Source of the DNA: Cololabis saira
Taxonomy: Eukaryota > Chordata > Actinopteri > Beloniformes > Belonidae
Assembly (NCBI RefSeq): GCF_033807715.1
Contig: NC_084597.1
Location: forward strand, 11,644,670-11,708,669
Direction of reading: 5' to 3'
DNA: 64,000 bases
Position numbers and translations under genes: made by a program. Of the stretch, positions 44,639-56,598 are shown in pieces. The notes under the pieces are model-generated. The model saw nothing but the letters and a program-made list of their open reading frames with translations. It had not been told where the DNA came from and made no database searches. Every line of letters starts with the position of its first letter. Within the stretch, counting starts at the first letter, position 1.

Positions 44639-45306
44639 GCGTTTACATGCACTCAATAACCCCTTTAAAACCCGAATATTGGCAATAACCTGAATTTGCA
44701 CGGCCATGTAAACACCAATAACCCCTTTGAATAACCCGAATTACCTCATATTCCGATTTTTTAAAACCCGAATATGACCCCTGGGTTACTCCTTTTAAAA
44801 CCCGAATATTCTGTCATGTAAACGCCAAACGGAATATCCCCATCAAACGGAACATGAATTTGTTTTCTGCGCATGCTCTTTTCGCAAGGAATCCTGGTCT
44901 TTTGAGTCCAGGAAGTTCTTATAAACACGGAGAAACGCAAGACCACGCCACACTTTTGGAGTGAGGAGGAGACTAATCACTTCATAAATGTAATGAAGGA
45001 TATGAACATTTTGTCATTTGTAGATGGTAGAAAGTACCGGGATAGCGAGATTTACAAGAAGGTGAGCGAAAAGTGGTGCGAAGCAGCATTTGTTTTGAAT
45101 TAATATACAGGAAGAAGAAGCGAAAATTACGCTAATTGCGTCATCACGTTCTCCGTGCGTCGCTGGTTTGATCGGGATATCCCGAATGATTGATTACCAT
45201 GTATACAGGGATAACCCTGTTTGCTCACGCATGTAAACGGAATATTCAGAATGTTTCAGTAACTGGAATATTAGCAATAACCCGAATTTTGACTGCATGT
45301 AAACGT
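44639..45306. mobile_element. MITE with CGTTTACATGCA ends and a Myb/SANT-like remnant
   Basis: GCGTTTACATGCA and TGCATGTAAACGT are inverted ends. Just inside, AATAACCCGAAT-type blocks recur several times on both sides (subterminal repeats). The interior holds one open exon-like stretch at about 44935-45103. PIF/Harbinger elements encode a separate Myb-like DNA-binding protein, so this is probably a deletion derivative of one. No clear 3-bp TSD is visible. Confidence 0.65.
44935..45103 (+). pseudogene. Myb/SANT-like DNA-binding domain remnant
   Basis: The frame runs ...TTPHFWSEEETNHFINVMKD, MNILSFVDGRKYRDSEIYKK, VSEKWCEAAF and a stop. Trp plus an acidic run (WSEEE), FI..M and DGRKYRxxEIYKKVSEK fit the trihelix/Myb-like domains of Harbinger accessory proteins and their host relatives. 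The rest of the protein is missing. Confidence 0.6.
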
Positions 45307-45309
45307 AGT

Positions 45310-46962
45310 CATTGGAAATAATATTTAATCTAGGGGGTAGAGATGCACCTATCAATTGGATGGTGATTGGAGTAAGACTTTTTTCCGCCAGTACAGGCTA
45401 AAATTGATGGATATTTTTAATTTAAGTACATCCATCACATGCACAGCCTTGATTTTATTAGTTTATTTATTTATTTGATGGAGGCAGGGGGCCGTAACTG
45501 TAGAAGCTTAAAATACTGATAAATCAGATTGTTTTTTAGTCGAAGTCAAAAAACGAAATATCTGGGGTAATAAACTTAATTCAACACCCAGAACAGGATC
45601 GACCTGCTGAGGATCCCCAATGTTATGAAGCTAACAAAGGTTCAGAGATTTAAAAACAAAGCCGCTGGAGCACACAGCCTGCTTGCTTGCAATCTTTTAT
45701 TATTGATTAAGTTTATGTATGGAGTCGTTTATAGCTCAAGGAATAAAATCAGATTCAGTCAAAATTCCTATCTGCAGGTCAGACCTTTAAGAAAATCGAG
45801 AGTTGGAATCAGCAAAGATAATTGCAAGCGGTTCATCTCAACCCGGGAGTTTTCTTCTCCAAGGCTAAACCATTTTATTTTTCCAATGTGCAGAAATCTG
45901 TATTGATTTAAAAGTCGGATTTTTATCCTGCAGATTTTATTAGTTTGTCTTATTTATATTGAAATAACATGCACTGTATCACATCACTCTAACTAACGCT
46001 GTGGTTTCTGCATCTATGGTTATTCCTTTTTTTTATTCTCAGATGTTAGGAAATCATGTTCAGCAAATATGAGCATAAACATTTCCTGATGTATTGAGCT
46101 TCTTACTGTTCATAAATACAGCAATAAGAAGCTGCCAACTTGAATTAGTTGTGGGATCAATGATTAAACAGTTTATAGTCACCATTTAGCTATTAATAAT
46201 CTTTTAAAGTTGCAATATATAAAAACTTGTTGAATAGGAGTATTTAACAATTAACCTGGCAGATTAAAAGTCTGCCATTTCTAGCACAGAGGAAAGATAA
46301 CTTGATAGTCCTACACTCAGGCTTTGTTGTTGTAAAAGCACCAAGTAAAATACCTATTTGTATGGAGAATTGTGCACTCCGGAATAACATCCATTATCTT
46401 TTTGAGCTCTAATTATTGATTCATTAATGAAAAACATCACTTTACTGCTGCAGCTTAAAAAGGTCTTTAATGTTGAAGGTTATTTTTCACTGTGTGGGTT
46501 TTACCAAAGGTTAAAAGCTTTTTAATATACGTATATGTTTATAATTCATGTCTGTATACAAAAGAACCTAATCCCTTTGTTGATTATTTTTGCTAGAATA
46601 GGCTCCAGCAGATCACTGGGTACCAACAATTACTTGATTTACAAGTACTTTATTTATCCCAAGCTGGGAAATTGTAGAATTGGAGGAAAAGAGATGGATA
46701 GATTTGCTTTTAGTATTTGAGAGACCCTCCAGAAATTCAAAAACCATGTTTCAGAGGCATTTATATCATATTTAGAGGAATACAGCCTCCCGAGTGGGCT
46801 GGCCTGCTGTGTTTACTTAGTTCATGGCCGCAATTTATCTGAAAAATCGGATCAAAATTTTTTTTTTAAACACACTCATCCTCTCAGTGAAGCAAAACAT
46901 GAAGTTGAAGATTTTGTTTCGCCATCTATGTCTACTGCAAGGTTCTGAAGCTTGAGCCATTC
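45310..46962. other. Intergenic, no gene recognised
   Basis: 46590-46690 has GGCTCCAGCAGATCACTGGG and CTTTATTTATCCCAAGCTGG, which look like weathered LINE-tail pieces. Otherwise no signature; the 93-residue frame at 45625-45906 has no domain I know. Confidence 0.45.
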
Positions 46963-46970
46963 ATTTAGAT

Positions 46971-47788
46971 CAGGGGTCGGCAACCCGCGGCTCTAGAGCC
47001 GCATGCGGCTCCTTAGTGACGCCCTAGTGGCTCCTGGAGCTTTTTCAAAAATGTTTGACCTTTTTTTTCCTTTTTTTCATCTTTTTTTCTTTTTTTTCCT
47101 TTTTTTCTTCACTTTTTTTCCTTTTTTTTCTTTTTTGCTCGAAATTTTGACTTTTTTTCTTGACATTCTGATTTTTTTCTCGATATTTCAACTTTTTTCT
47201 TGATATTTTGACTTTTTTCTCGACATTTCGACTTTTTTCTCGAGATTGTACTTCAACATTAATCTCGACATTTCGAGTTTTTTGTCGAAATTTCGACTTT
47301 TCTTGATATTTCACATTTTTTCGCGACATTTCAACTTTTTTCTCAACATTTCGACTTTTTTCACCAAATTTGGACTTTTTTCCCGATATTTACGCCTTTT
47401 TTCTCAAAATTTCGACTCTTTTCTCAACATTTCCGCCTTTTTTCTCGACATTTCAACCTTTTTCTAAAAATTTTGACTTTTTTCATGAAATTTTGACTTT
47501 TTTCTCTACATTTCCGCCTTTTTTCCCGAATGTTTGACTTTTTTCCCGACATTTCGACTTTTTTCTTGAAATTTTGACTTTTTTCTCTACATTTCCGCCT
47601 TTTTTCTCAAAGTGCATAATGAAAATAAATCTCCCCCCAGTTCTAACTAATATAGAAACATGCAGCATGTGTTGCCTTCATTCTAAGGCTGATACAAGAC
47701 TTTTCATTTTTTGCGGCTCCAGACATATTTGTTTTTTGTGTTTTTGGTCCAATATGGCTCTTTCATTATGTTGGGTTGCCGACCCCTG
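46971..47788 (-). mobile_element. Non-autonomous hAT, CAGGGGTCGGCAACCC family, copy 4
   Basis: A perfect 8-bp TSD atttagat (46963-46970, 47789-47796). Same orientation as 7960-9067. The minisatellite (about 47130-47610) is more divergent than in other copies, with TTTCCGCC variants, suggesting an older insertion or array turnover. The subterminal GAGCCGCATGCGGCTC palindrome is kept. Confidence 0.93.
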
Positions 47789-47796
47789 ATTTAGAT

Positions 47797-49007
47797 AATA
47801 GTGCACATGCATACGCTGAAGGCCTCAACAGCCTTACTGTCCATTGCCTTTGAACAATGCCAAAGTGAATTGTTGGTGCATTGATTGAGGAAAGTTAAAC
47901 TCTTCAATGTGAGTGTTAATCAAAGTTCAGCGATGCATCCTAGGTCCTAACCGAACAGATCATACTTCGGGCAAACAGAAGGAAAGACTATTATACTGTA
48001 ATCAGCCCACCAGTAATTGTGGTCGTATCGCGACCTGCCCCTCAGAAATAAGGCCCAGAGATAAGTTGCAGAGATAGTGGACGAATCTGCCAGTCATTCC
48101 ACTTCTGTGATTGTCGACAAAGCATAGTTTTCTATACTAGGTAATTACCAGCTAGCCTTTCTCAATGTCCGAGTGAAATCATCCAGGCAGAGCCGTACCT
48201 CAAGCTTGTGATCCCCCCCAACCCCTGTCTGCATTTCTGAGAAACAGATCTGTAGCATGTCACCTATTGGAAGCACTGATAATCACCACTTTCAGTAAAA
48301 CTGGCAGCAAAACTTCCATCCCTTATTGCAGAAGGGCTATGTCAAAGCTTCGTCAAACCTTACAAACGGCTTTCTTGCTCACTGTTATGGTTACCAATGT
48401 ACGTCGGCAAGATCCACAAGGAGCTGAGGAGAACAGGGAAGTAAAAGGGGTGAGTAATTTTATTTACAAATTAGTGGTTGAGTGCCGCAGGGACAAAAAG
48501 AAATATCTGGAACCTCTGGAGGTTTCTCAGAGAGGAGATGAGTGTGGTTTCCAAGTCCAGCATAATTGTGCAGACTAGTAGTTTGTGGGGGTTGTTACGT
48601 GAATGCTTGAAGGAAGTCAGTGGAGGAGGTGGTGGTGGAGCTGTCTGGATTTTCTCATGAATGAGGCTTTCATTTAAAAACACAAATCTTTTCCAGTCGC
48701 AGATTCTTTGGAAAACAATTGAAGTCTGATCAGTTACCACACCAGACAACATGCCATGAAGCTAAACCATTTAGCCAACTTTTACCACTGAAGTGAACAA
48801 ACAAACACGAAAAGACTGGATTTATAGAGGGATCTACATCCAAGAGCAGCCACAGGTAAAGGTGTTATGTAGCAAGGTCACCACCAGCCACCACGTCCAC
48901 CAGACGCAGGAACAAATACAACCATAGACCTGAACACTCACCTAGCAGGAGGTATCTGTATTCCTTGTTTACTGGCACGACAAAGACATTAGCAAGGGAC
49001 AACCCAA
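47797..49007. other. Intergenic, no gene recognised
   Basis: Frames at 48267-48752 show no domain. No element ends are seen. Confidence 0.45.
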
Positions 49008-49015
49008 AGCGTCAG

Positions 49016-49725
49016 CAAAGGTGTCAAGTAACAAAGTACAAATACTTTGTTACCTTACTTAAGTAGAAATTTTGGTTATCTATACTTCACTGGAGTAATT
49101 ATTTTTCCAACGACTTTTTACTTTTACTCCTTACATTTTCACACAATTATCTGTACTTTTTACTCCTTACATTTTAAAAACAGCCTCGTTACTCTATTTC
49201 ATTTCGGCCTTTAAAAAAAAACTATCCAGTTAAATTGCTCCATCCGGATAGTGAATTTGGTTGTGGTTGTTTCAGATGTTCTTGTCCAGTTTTGTTCTTA
49301 CATCCGTTCCCTCAGATTCCTGCAACTAAACTTGGATGTACATTCCAATAAAGGTTAGGATAAATGATAACATGCCTCTGAAGTTTGACTTTTTGCACCA
49401 TTACAATACTTATAGGCAACTAGTCATCATATCTCCTGCTCTCTGAAACACATGTTAATGCTCAATAGTACACATACATGGTTCTTTAATATATTTGCAT
49501 TATACTAAGATGCATTCATTTTCAATGGCTTTTGTCCTTAATGGCTTTTTTCCCCCTTACATTACTTTTACTTTTATACTTTAAGTCGTTTTGAAACCAG
49601 TACTTTTATACTTTTACTTGAGTAACAAACTTGACTTGATACTTCAACTTCTGCAGGAGTATTTTTAAACTCTAGTATCTATACTTCTACCTGAGTAATG
49701 AATGTGAATACTTTTGACACCTCTG
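49016..49725. mobile_element. hAT-like element (CARAGGTGTCAA ends)
   Basis: The ends CAAAGGTGTCAAGTA and ATACTTTTGACACCTCTG are inverted. A perfect 8-bp TSD agcgtcag (49008-49015, 49726-49733). The interior repeats TTTTACTTTTACTCC-type motifs and has no coding capacity. Confidence 0.87.
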
Positions 49726-49733
49726 AGCGTCAG

Positions 49734-50392
49734 ACACACCCACCATCAGATGTTGTCACAATGCTTATTTTTGAATCTGATGTTATGGTGGTTGTCCATT
49801 AGAGGCGATGAATCACTCATATCTATATACTGTAAAAACAACATATGAGGTATCAGTCATGTGACACATTGGTTTCTGAAGAGCGAGTTTGAAGCCTCTT
49901 TTACTTGGTTCTGTGCAGAGCCATGTTGCCCAGGAAGCCAATGGGAACACGTCCACCGTATGTCAATCAAAGATCTAACATTGCTACCAGCCACTTCAGC
50001 TGATCCTTGCAGAGCGTCCAGTAGGCGTTTCCACCAGAATATCCCATTTCAGATGTTGTTTCAATGTCTAAAATCAACAATTACTGTTGTGTTTAGCTGA
50101 CGCTGAATTAATACAAATTGCTGATTGCTTCGGTAAGGCTGGTAGAGTGACGATTCTGGACGAGAAAGTGATAATGGGTAACCATTGGCTGAGCCAACTG
50201 TCAAGCAATCATATTAGAAATAAATGTATTGTTTTCTATAGAAAGCTGACATGTACAACAAAAAAATCACCTCAGAGTTGTCAATGGATGAGAAATCAAG
50301 CAATTATGACAAAGTGGTTTTTGAAACCAGGATGGAAATGTATTTATTTTTTGCTCTAAAGTTGGACATCTTAACATGGAAGTCAATGGAGA
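49734..50392. other. Intergenic, no gene recognised
   Basis: A low-complexity-free stretch that may be an old repeat. No ends or domain are recognised. Confidence 0.4.
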
Positions 50393-50715
50393 TTAAAGGG
50401 ATTGTGACATGAAAAACACATTTTTCTTGATTTTTTTGTGTTTAGTTGGGTGTCTTGACATCAATTACACCCAAAAAAAACGAACTTTTAACATTCAGTG
50501 TATTGTGTGCTTTCTGGGAATTTCCGCATAATTATGCAAAAACGGCGCATCTGGTTGGGTGGCGGACCTATAGAGGGTTTTCACCGACGTCACGAAATGG
50601 GCGGTACCGCGACCCGGCAGCCATAGCGGCGGGATTATTTGTAGGCAGAGTGGAGGCTGTGGAGGGCTGGAGGTTGAACAACAACAACAAAGCGGCTAAC
50701 ATGTAAAATTTGACC

Positions 50716-50967
50716 ATGTCAAAACCACGGAAAACCTCGGCAAAACGTGGGGAAGATACCAGATACCGGGAAGGACTTGGTCCTCCAGAAAGGGCGAGGT
50801 ATAAAGAGAAATTAAACCTTTTAGGTGGCCATGATCCGTACGAGCTGGAGCAAACAACGTGGACCACGGATGACCCGACTATTCTGCCAACGATTAAATA
50901 TCCTGACATCGTGAATTACCTCATTTTTTTTACCAAATGGACCCCCATTTGTACACTGGCAGAGTAG
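50716..50967 (+). pseudogene. N-terminal part of a YqaJ-nuclease-type transposon protein
   Basis: ATG at 50716 opens MSKPRKTSAKRGEDTRYREG, then ARYKEKLNLLGGHDPYELE and YPDIVNYLIF. The KLxLxGGxDPYE...YPDIVNYL block is shared by fish transposon proteins that carry a YqaJ viral-recombinase domain downstream. After NYLIFF the frame degenerates and stops at 50965-50967, so the nuclease domain itself is absent. An alternative is an unrelated transposon ORF with the same N-terminal block. Confidence 0.6.
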
Positions 50968-51113
50968 GGTGCTAGAAATTTAGTTTGAGAAACTCTGTTG
51001 TAAGGCTATGAAATGAATAAATCATGGCGAACAATAACGCTAAATATACAGTAGATTATTATTATATTTATTTTTCACTTACCTGATTATTATTATATTT
51101 ATTTTTCACTTAC

Positions 51114-51330
51114 CTGACAATAAATGTGAAGAACAAACACGAATGTTGTCAAGATTCTTGCCCGTGAAGTTCTGTTTCAGTGCAGCAAGCCACAGACGTC
51201 TCCTTTCTTCTGATAAGTTTCGGCAAGTATCTCCCTGATTTGTGATAACTTTTGGAAGTCTGTAAAACTCCAGGTGTTTTTCTCGGTCAGACCGATTTGT
51301 ACAACCGTACACACGGCAATAATTGACCAT
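51114..51330 (-). pseudogene. THAP zinc-finger exon of a transposase
   Basis: On the minus strand the frame begins MVNYCRVYGCTNRSD and has all C2CH ligands: C5, C10, C66 and H69 (CSSH). It also has the conserved P26 and W47. It ends at a good splice donor (CAG|GTAAGTG) after the CSSHLLSG block, where THAP genes often splice. THAP domains bind DNA at transposon ends. The next exons with the catalytic domain are gone. A ~31-bp direct duplication containing the donor sits at about 51055-51117. Confidence 0.88.
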
Positions 51331-51772
51331 TTTCCACGCGGATTGTGATTACGGTTTATGAAGGAGCAGAAATGTGCAGTCTCTCATACGCTCTGGCTTT
51401 GTTTTGGTCTGGGGGGGTGGGGGGTATATCTCCGTAATGGCGACTCGCGTTTGGTGACGTCACGTGAAAGCCCTGCATACGTATAGACCCACTAAATCAA
51501 CGCCCCCTCCACCCAGCTCCCTGCCCATCAGCACTGAGCCGCGGGCTGGAGGGAGAGAGACGGCCATGGGAGGAGGAGCGGGGCAATGATTGACAGGAAA
51601 GGGGGAAAGGGACGTGTTTTTCACTGCGCAAAAAACACCGTCATAAAAAAAGCCAGGCATGGAGTACTGGAGGGAAGTTTTTCTTGTTACACCCTTTTAG
51701 ACACATTTGAGGGATATTGGCCAAGACTTTTAATAGTGTTAAAGGCATGTTAAAAATTATGTCACAATACCT

Positions 51773-52234
51773 TTAAAGGTATAGTCTGTAATGTTGGAGA
51801 GCTAGCAAGATTTGAAAGTGGCACCTCCTCTAAGCCCCCCCCCCTCCTCCCCCTCCCGTCAGCGCTCCGTCAAAAGCCACGCCCCCACAAACTTTGGGGA
51901 ACGCGCATTTGCAGAGTCCAGTTTTCCAGGACATTTTGGACAGCACATTTTCAACAAAACTACCCCATGTCTCATTCACCTGTAAGCGAGGCTTAAAATG
52001 AAGGCATCTGATTGGTTCTTTCCCCCCTGCCAATCCTCTGGTCCTCTGACCAATCCGTGCCATTCGGTGCGCAAAAAACAGAGTTTTCACAGGATTAAAG
52101 CTGTCAGAGAGGTCGGATTTTTTTCTTTCCTTTTTCTGAACACATTATTCTCTGGCTACTCTCAGGATGGAAGGACCATTTCATCCAGTATAACAATAAA
52201 TGTTTTTGAATACGATTACAGACTATAACTTTAA
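51773..52234. mobile_element. TTAA-flanked MITE (TATAGTCTGTAAT ends) abutting its neighbour
   Basis: TTAAAGGTATAGTCTGTAAT and ATTACAGACTATAACTTTAA are inverted ends, with TTAA at 51773-51776 and 52231-52234. The left TTAA is the right TTAA of the preceding element, so one inserted exactly into the other's terminal target site. The interior is C-rich near the left end and has no coding capacity. Confidence 0.85.
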
Positions 52235-54311
52235 GCCCCATTTGCAGCCGGCCTCCAGTGGCCAGTCAAGGAACTGCAATGAATTCAACGTAAGTATTGT
52301 GATCCCAGGAGTTAGATATCTCATGGATCTATTTTCAAATGAAAATGATGAAGCATGTTCTGCACCCATGCAAACCCTGGGAAAGCAGGGCATCAGAGGA
52401 CAGTGAGTCAAAAATCTTCACTACAAATTAACGCATCCAAAGCAAAGTTGTTATCCAATCAAATTAGGCATCATTTTTTACATCATTTCATTTTATAGGA
52501 AGTTTCTCTTTAGGTCCATTGCTTCAGTGATAGTTTGTGAAGACCAGAGAAGAGAAGCTGATGGTGTCTGTGGTACGTTTCACACTTCTTCATGATCATT
52601 TGCTGCCTGCCTTTCATTACAGGGAGTGGAGGAATGTGGCTGCAGAGGCACTTTTGTCTGCTAGGGTTATCCAGTTAAAGCTATAGCTCATATCTATCCA
52701 TTACAACAAAATAGCAAAGCTCAAATAAACCCTGGACGTGGATAACTTTAAATTTCAAAGTACACACCTTGAGTACGCACAAAAAACTGCTCTAAAAACA
52801 TTTCCTCAGGATGTCACTTTAGTGATTAGTTTGTCTCTGCTTCGTTTACCCAGAAACTGTTTATCCTCTGCTTTGATCCGAACAGGCAGCCACAGGTGGG
52901 ACAGGCGGTTGTAAATCATCATTGGTCTCACAGTCACACTACTGCTGTGAAGCGTCGCGGCTTCTCCATGGCAGGGGACCATGTTAAGATCTGTAATATC
53001 CTGCCTGAAAGAAGGGACAATTACTACACTAAGCAACCTCACACACCCATCCGTGACTTGCTAGAAGCATTAAGAGCAGACTCTGAGATACCTGTGGAAT
53101 GAGGCAATAAATCGCAGTTTGAGCAATCTGGAGTTACGAAACAAAATTCAAACTCTGTTCTTGAAGGTAATGGAGGCTGAAGCCGTGACAGAATGTGAAA
53201 GAAATCTATTCATTTCCTGGACTGCACTTTAGAGATTGCACATCTGTCTCTCTGGGAAACGCATTATCTTCCCGCTTCTATACGGCTAGACAGGAAATAG
53301 CGAGTTCAGTTTCAAGGAGTTTTGGATGTAAAAAAGAATTTAGTTGGACTGGCGCAGCGTCTGTGAGTTAACGTTTAAACATGGTCACTAATTTGATCCC
53401 CCTTCTCAAGAAACTCCACTTTACCACATGTGGTAGTGGCCCACATCCCCCTCCTGAACCACTTATTATGAGGAATTGTAGGTTATAATTCCATATAACA
53501 AAGTGACGGACTCCTACTCGAAAATCAGGCATGTAATCGCAGATACAGATTACCAAACCAGCACACTCTCCCACAAGCATGAAAACCTTTTAGGTTTTTT
53601 TTTTCCTGCATTGTGTGGGTGTAAATAGTTCCACTCTTGTAAAATAAACACATTAATCTCCAATAAAAGCAGACTCGATGTTTGTGGGGAGAGATTATTA
53701 CCCCTCTTCAGATGAATTTGAAATACAGTGGGCTCATCAAATTGCCCTGGTTGGTAATTTTTTACAAACAAAGCATGCTGCCTTTCTTCATGCTTTATGC
53801 CTCTCTCGAGGACACATCAGCAGTTTGAGTCATCAGCCTCGTTTCCGACAGACCGTGGACGCTGAAAGAAATTCTTTCATGTACACGGTTGTTTTGTCCT
53901 TCCTGTCATCACGCTTGTCCTTTTCCATGTAGTATCCGCTGCACCAGATTACACACCAGGAAGGAGCAATAATTGCTTCCACGTGCCATCTTACGTACGC
54001 TTCTCCCTCTTCCGCCCGTGACTCGGTCATGCAGGGCGAGTGTGGCACAGCCATGAACTATGTCTGAACAAATGACCCACTGTGTTCTCCCGTTCTACAC
54101 TGTTTACCGCTGCACGGCACGGCGGACCTCTCCAGCCCAGACACGCTTGATCTCAATGCGCCAGGAGTATATGAAAGATTAATGAGAGCACCTGGAATAC
54201 GACTCAATGGAGCATGATGCAGTGCTGTTTGAACTGTGTAAACAAGTAGCTCCATATTACACAGGGATGTTTTGTCCTGAAATCTCCCCATAAAAAGATC
54301 TTTCACTTGTG
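52235..54311. other. Intergenic, no gene recognised
   Basis: Several 60-80-residue frames, none with a domain or splice pattern that I can support. No element ends are found. Confidence 0.45.
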
Positions 54312-54319
54312 GACACACG

Positions 54320-55079
54320 CAGTACTCGAGTTGTAAAAAGAAATCAGGGGGGATGGTGGATTTTATCATATGGGGACAGATAATTTGTGCTGATTACAAA
54401 TAATATAATATATTACAAATAATAGCACTGACCAAAACACCTGCAGAAATACTGCAGGAATGACATAGCAGCAGTTAAATGCAGCCTTCTGTAAGCTTTG
54501 AATATCCACTGGGCTTACATCAAATACATCAAAACACAACAATAAAAAACAGTTTTCTGAACTTATCAATATGACTCTGTCCTTCACAGGATAGGTAAAA
54601 TGGATCACTGCAAAAACTCAAAATCTTAACAAGAATATTTGTCTTATTTCTAGTTAAAATGTCTTATTTTAGTAAAAAAGTCTCATTACACTTAAAACAA
54701 AACTCGTCACTGGAAAAAACTACAATTTTAACTTGTTTCAAGTAGATTTTCACTTGAAATAAGTAGAAATCTGCCAGTGGAACAAGATTTTTTTTGCTTG
54801 TAATCAGAAGATAAATCTTGTCCCAGTGGCAGATTTTTCTACTTATTTCAAGTGAAAATGTACTTGAAACAGGTGAAAATTGTCAAATAAGTTATTTTTA
54901 TGGTGTTATTTTTCTGGTGATGACTCTAAATGTTGAAATAGCAGTAAAACCACATTCATTGATGAAATGACATAAGGGATGGAAAGGGGGGATGGCAGTT
55001 TTACAGGGAAATGATTTGGACCGTTTTTATTTCAGGGGGGGATGCCATCCCCCCTCATCCCCCCTCAACTCGAGTACTG
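54320..55079 (+). mobile_element. hAT element (CAGTACTCGAGTTG ends), copy 2
   Basis: A perfect 8-bp TSD gacacacg (54312-54319, 55080-55087). It keeps the full internal inverted block: AATCTGCCAGTGGAACAAGAT against ATCTTGTCCCAGTGGCAGAT (about 54770-54835), which copy 1 has lost. Confidence 0.93.
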
Positions 55080-55087
55080 GACACACG

Positions 55088-55444
55088 AGTTAAAAGGGAT
55101 TTAACCGTCACATTTTGGACAAGTGTTCAAGAATCTAGGAATGTGTGGAAGTTCGTGCACCTCACAGATGTGCATGTTTTGACTGCAGATTCTGCTGATA
55201 GCCAACAGCTATCGAGGGACTAAACTCGTGTGACACTGGTTTACCATATGCACGTTGTCCTATTCTCATTTTCACTGGACTTTGACTGACCAATCAAAGC
55301 AGTCGGCAAACATCCAGTTTCTGGATTGAAACCTATGAGGAATTTAAAAAAGTTGCAGTTCCTCGACAGGCCACTGGAGGCTGGCTCTAAAAGCTAATCA
55401 ATCTCCACAGAACCACAGGTTAAAAAAACGAAATGTTTTGTTCG
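55088..55444. other. Spacer, no gene recognised
   Basis: Unique-looking. 55362-55390 shares 'cctcgacaggccactggagg' wording with about 58074-58095 (cctcgaatggccactagagg), a possible scrap of a common repeat. Confidence 0.4.
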
Positions 55445-55450
55445 GTATTG

Positions 55451-56204
55451 TACGACGGAGTATTAGGGCCAAACTAAGAAAAAAAAAGAAGGAAATTACG
55501 AAAATAAAGTCATAATTAGTATAGTAATAATATGAGAATAAAGTCGTAATATTATGAGAATAAAATCGTAATATTAAATATATTATAAATATATAAATAT
55601 AACTTCACAAGATGCTCAATATTCAACATTTTAACACACTCTTCCTGTTAGAGTTCTCATAAATTAACACTTTATTCTTGTAATATTACGACTTTATTCT
55701 CATAAATTGCGACTTTATTCTCGTAATGTTACGACTTTATTCTCGTAATATTACGACTTTATTCTCATAATATTACGACTTTATTCTTGTAATATTACGA
55801 CTTTATTCTCATAATATTACGACTTTATTCTCGTAATATTACGACTTTATTCTCGTAATATTACGACTTTATTCTCATAACATTACGGCTTTATTCTCGT
55901 AATATTACGACTTTATTCTCATAATATTACGACTTTATTCTCGTAATATTACGACTTTATTCTCATAATATGACGACTTTATTCTCATATTACTTTATTC
56001 TCATATTGTTACGAGTTTATTCTCGTAATATTACGACTTTATTCTCATAAATTACGACTTTATTCTCGTAATGTTACGACTTTATCCTCATAATGTTACG
56101 ACTTTATTCTATTACGACTTTCTTCTCGCAACATTATAACTTTATTCTCGTAATTTCCTTTTTTTTTTTTTTTTGTCTTAGTTTGGCCCTAATACTCCAT
56201 CGTA
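55451..56204. mobile_element. Foldback MITE, family B (TACGACGGAG termini), copy 2
   Basis: A 6-bp TSD gtattg (55445-55450, 56205-56210). The left arm has only a few units. The right arm is a long array of ATTACGACTTTATTCTCGTA units (about 55665-56150), so the arms are strongly unequal compared with copy 1. Confidence 0.9.
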
Positions 56205-56598
56205 GTATTGTCCCTCTGAGAGGGGAGATTTTTTTGTGCCAGGCGAATTTATATAAAGCAATAAATTCCTTTTTAATATGGGGCACAGCCTTTTGGTTGA
56301 CAGATGGCCAACCATTATCACTTACCAAGTAATCTGCAGTTTGCACTAATTCAGCATTGTCCAAATGTATGGATTACTTCACAGATGAGCTGCCAGATAT
56401 GTCTCCAGTCTGTGGTTAAAATGTAATGTTATAGGTGGTACCACAGTTAAATATGGCCATGAGCAATCTTGTTCCGTCTGTCAAATACATCCTTTGGTAT
56501 GCAGAATTAACCAGACAAAGAGAGAAAAAAACGGACACTTTAACAACCATAATGCTGTTGGACGAATAACATTTAGTCAATGAAATGTACCTTACCAA

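Larger units (their letters stand above)
50393..51776. mobile_element. TTAA-bounded element with YqaJ-type and THAP remnants
   Basis: The ends TTAAAGGGATTGTGACAT and ATGTCACAATACCTTTAA are inverted, with TTAA at 50393-50396 and 51773-51776. The left half encodes the start of a YqaJ-recombinase-type protein on the + strand. The right half encodes a THAP zinc finger on the minus strand, so the two genes converge and the element lacks its middle. THAP fingers occur in P, Kolobok and related transposases. A transposase paired with a YqaJ nuclease is the arrangement of ISL2EU elements, for which a 2-bp TA duplication inside the TTAAAGG end would also fit. Confidence 0.78.
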
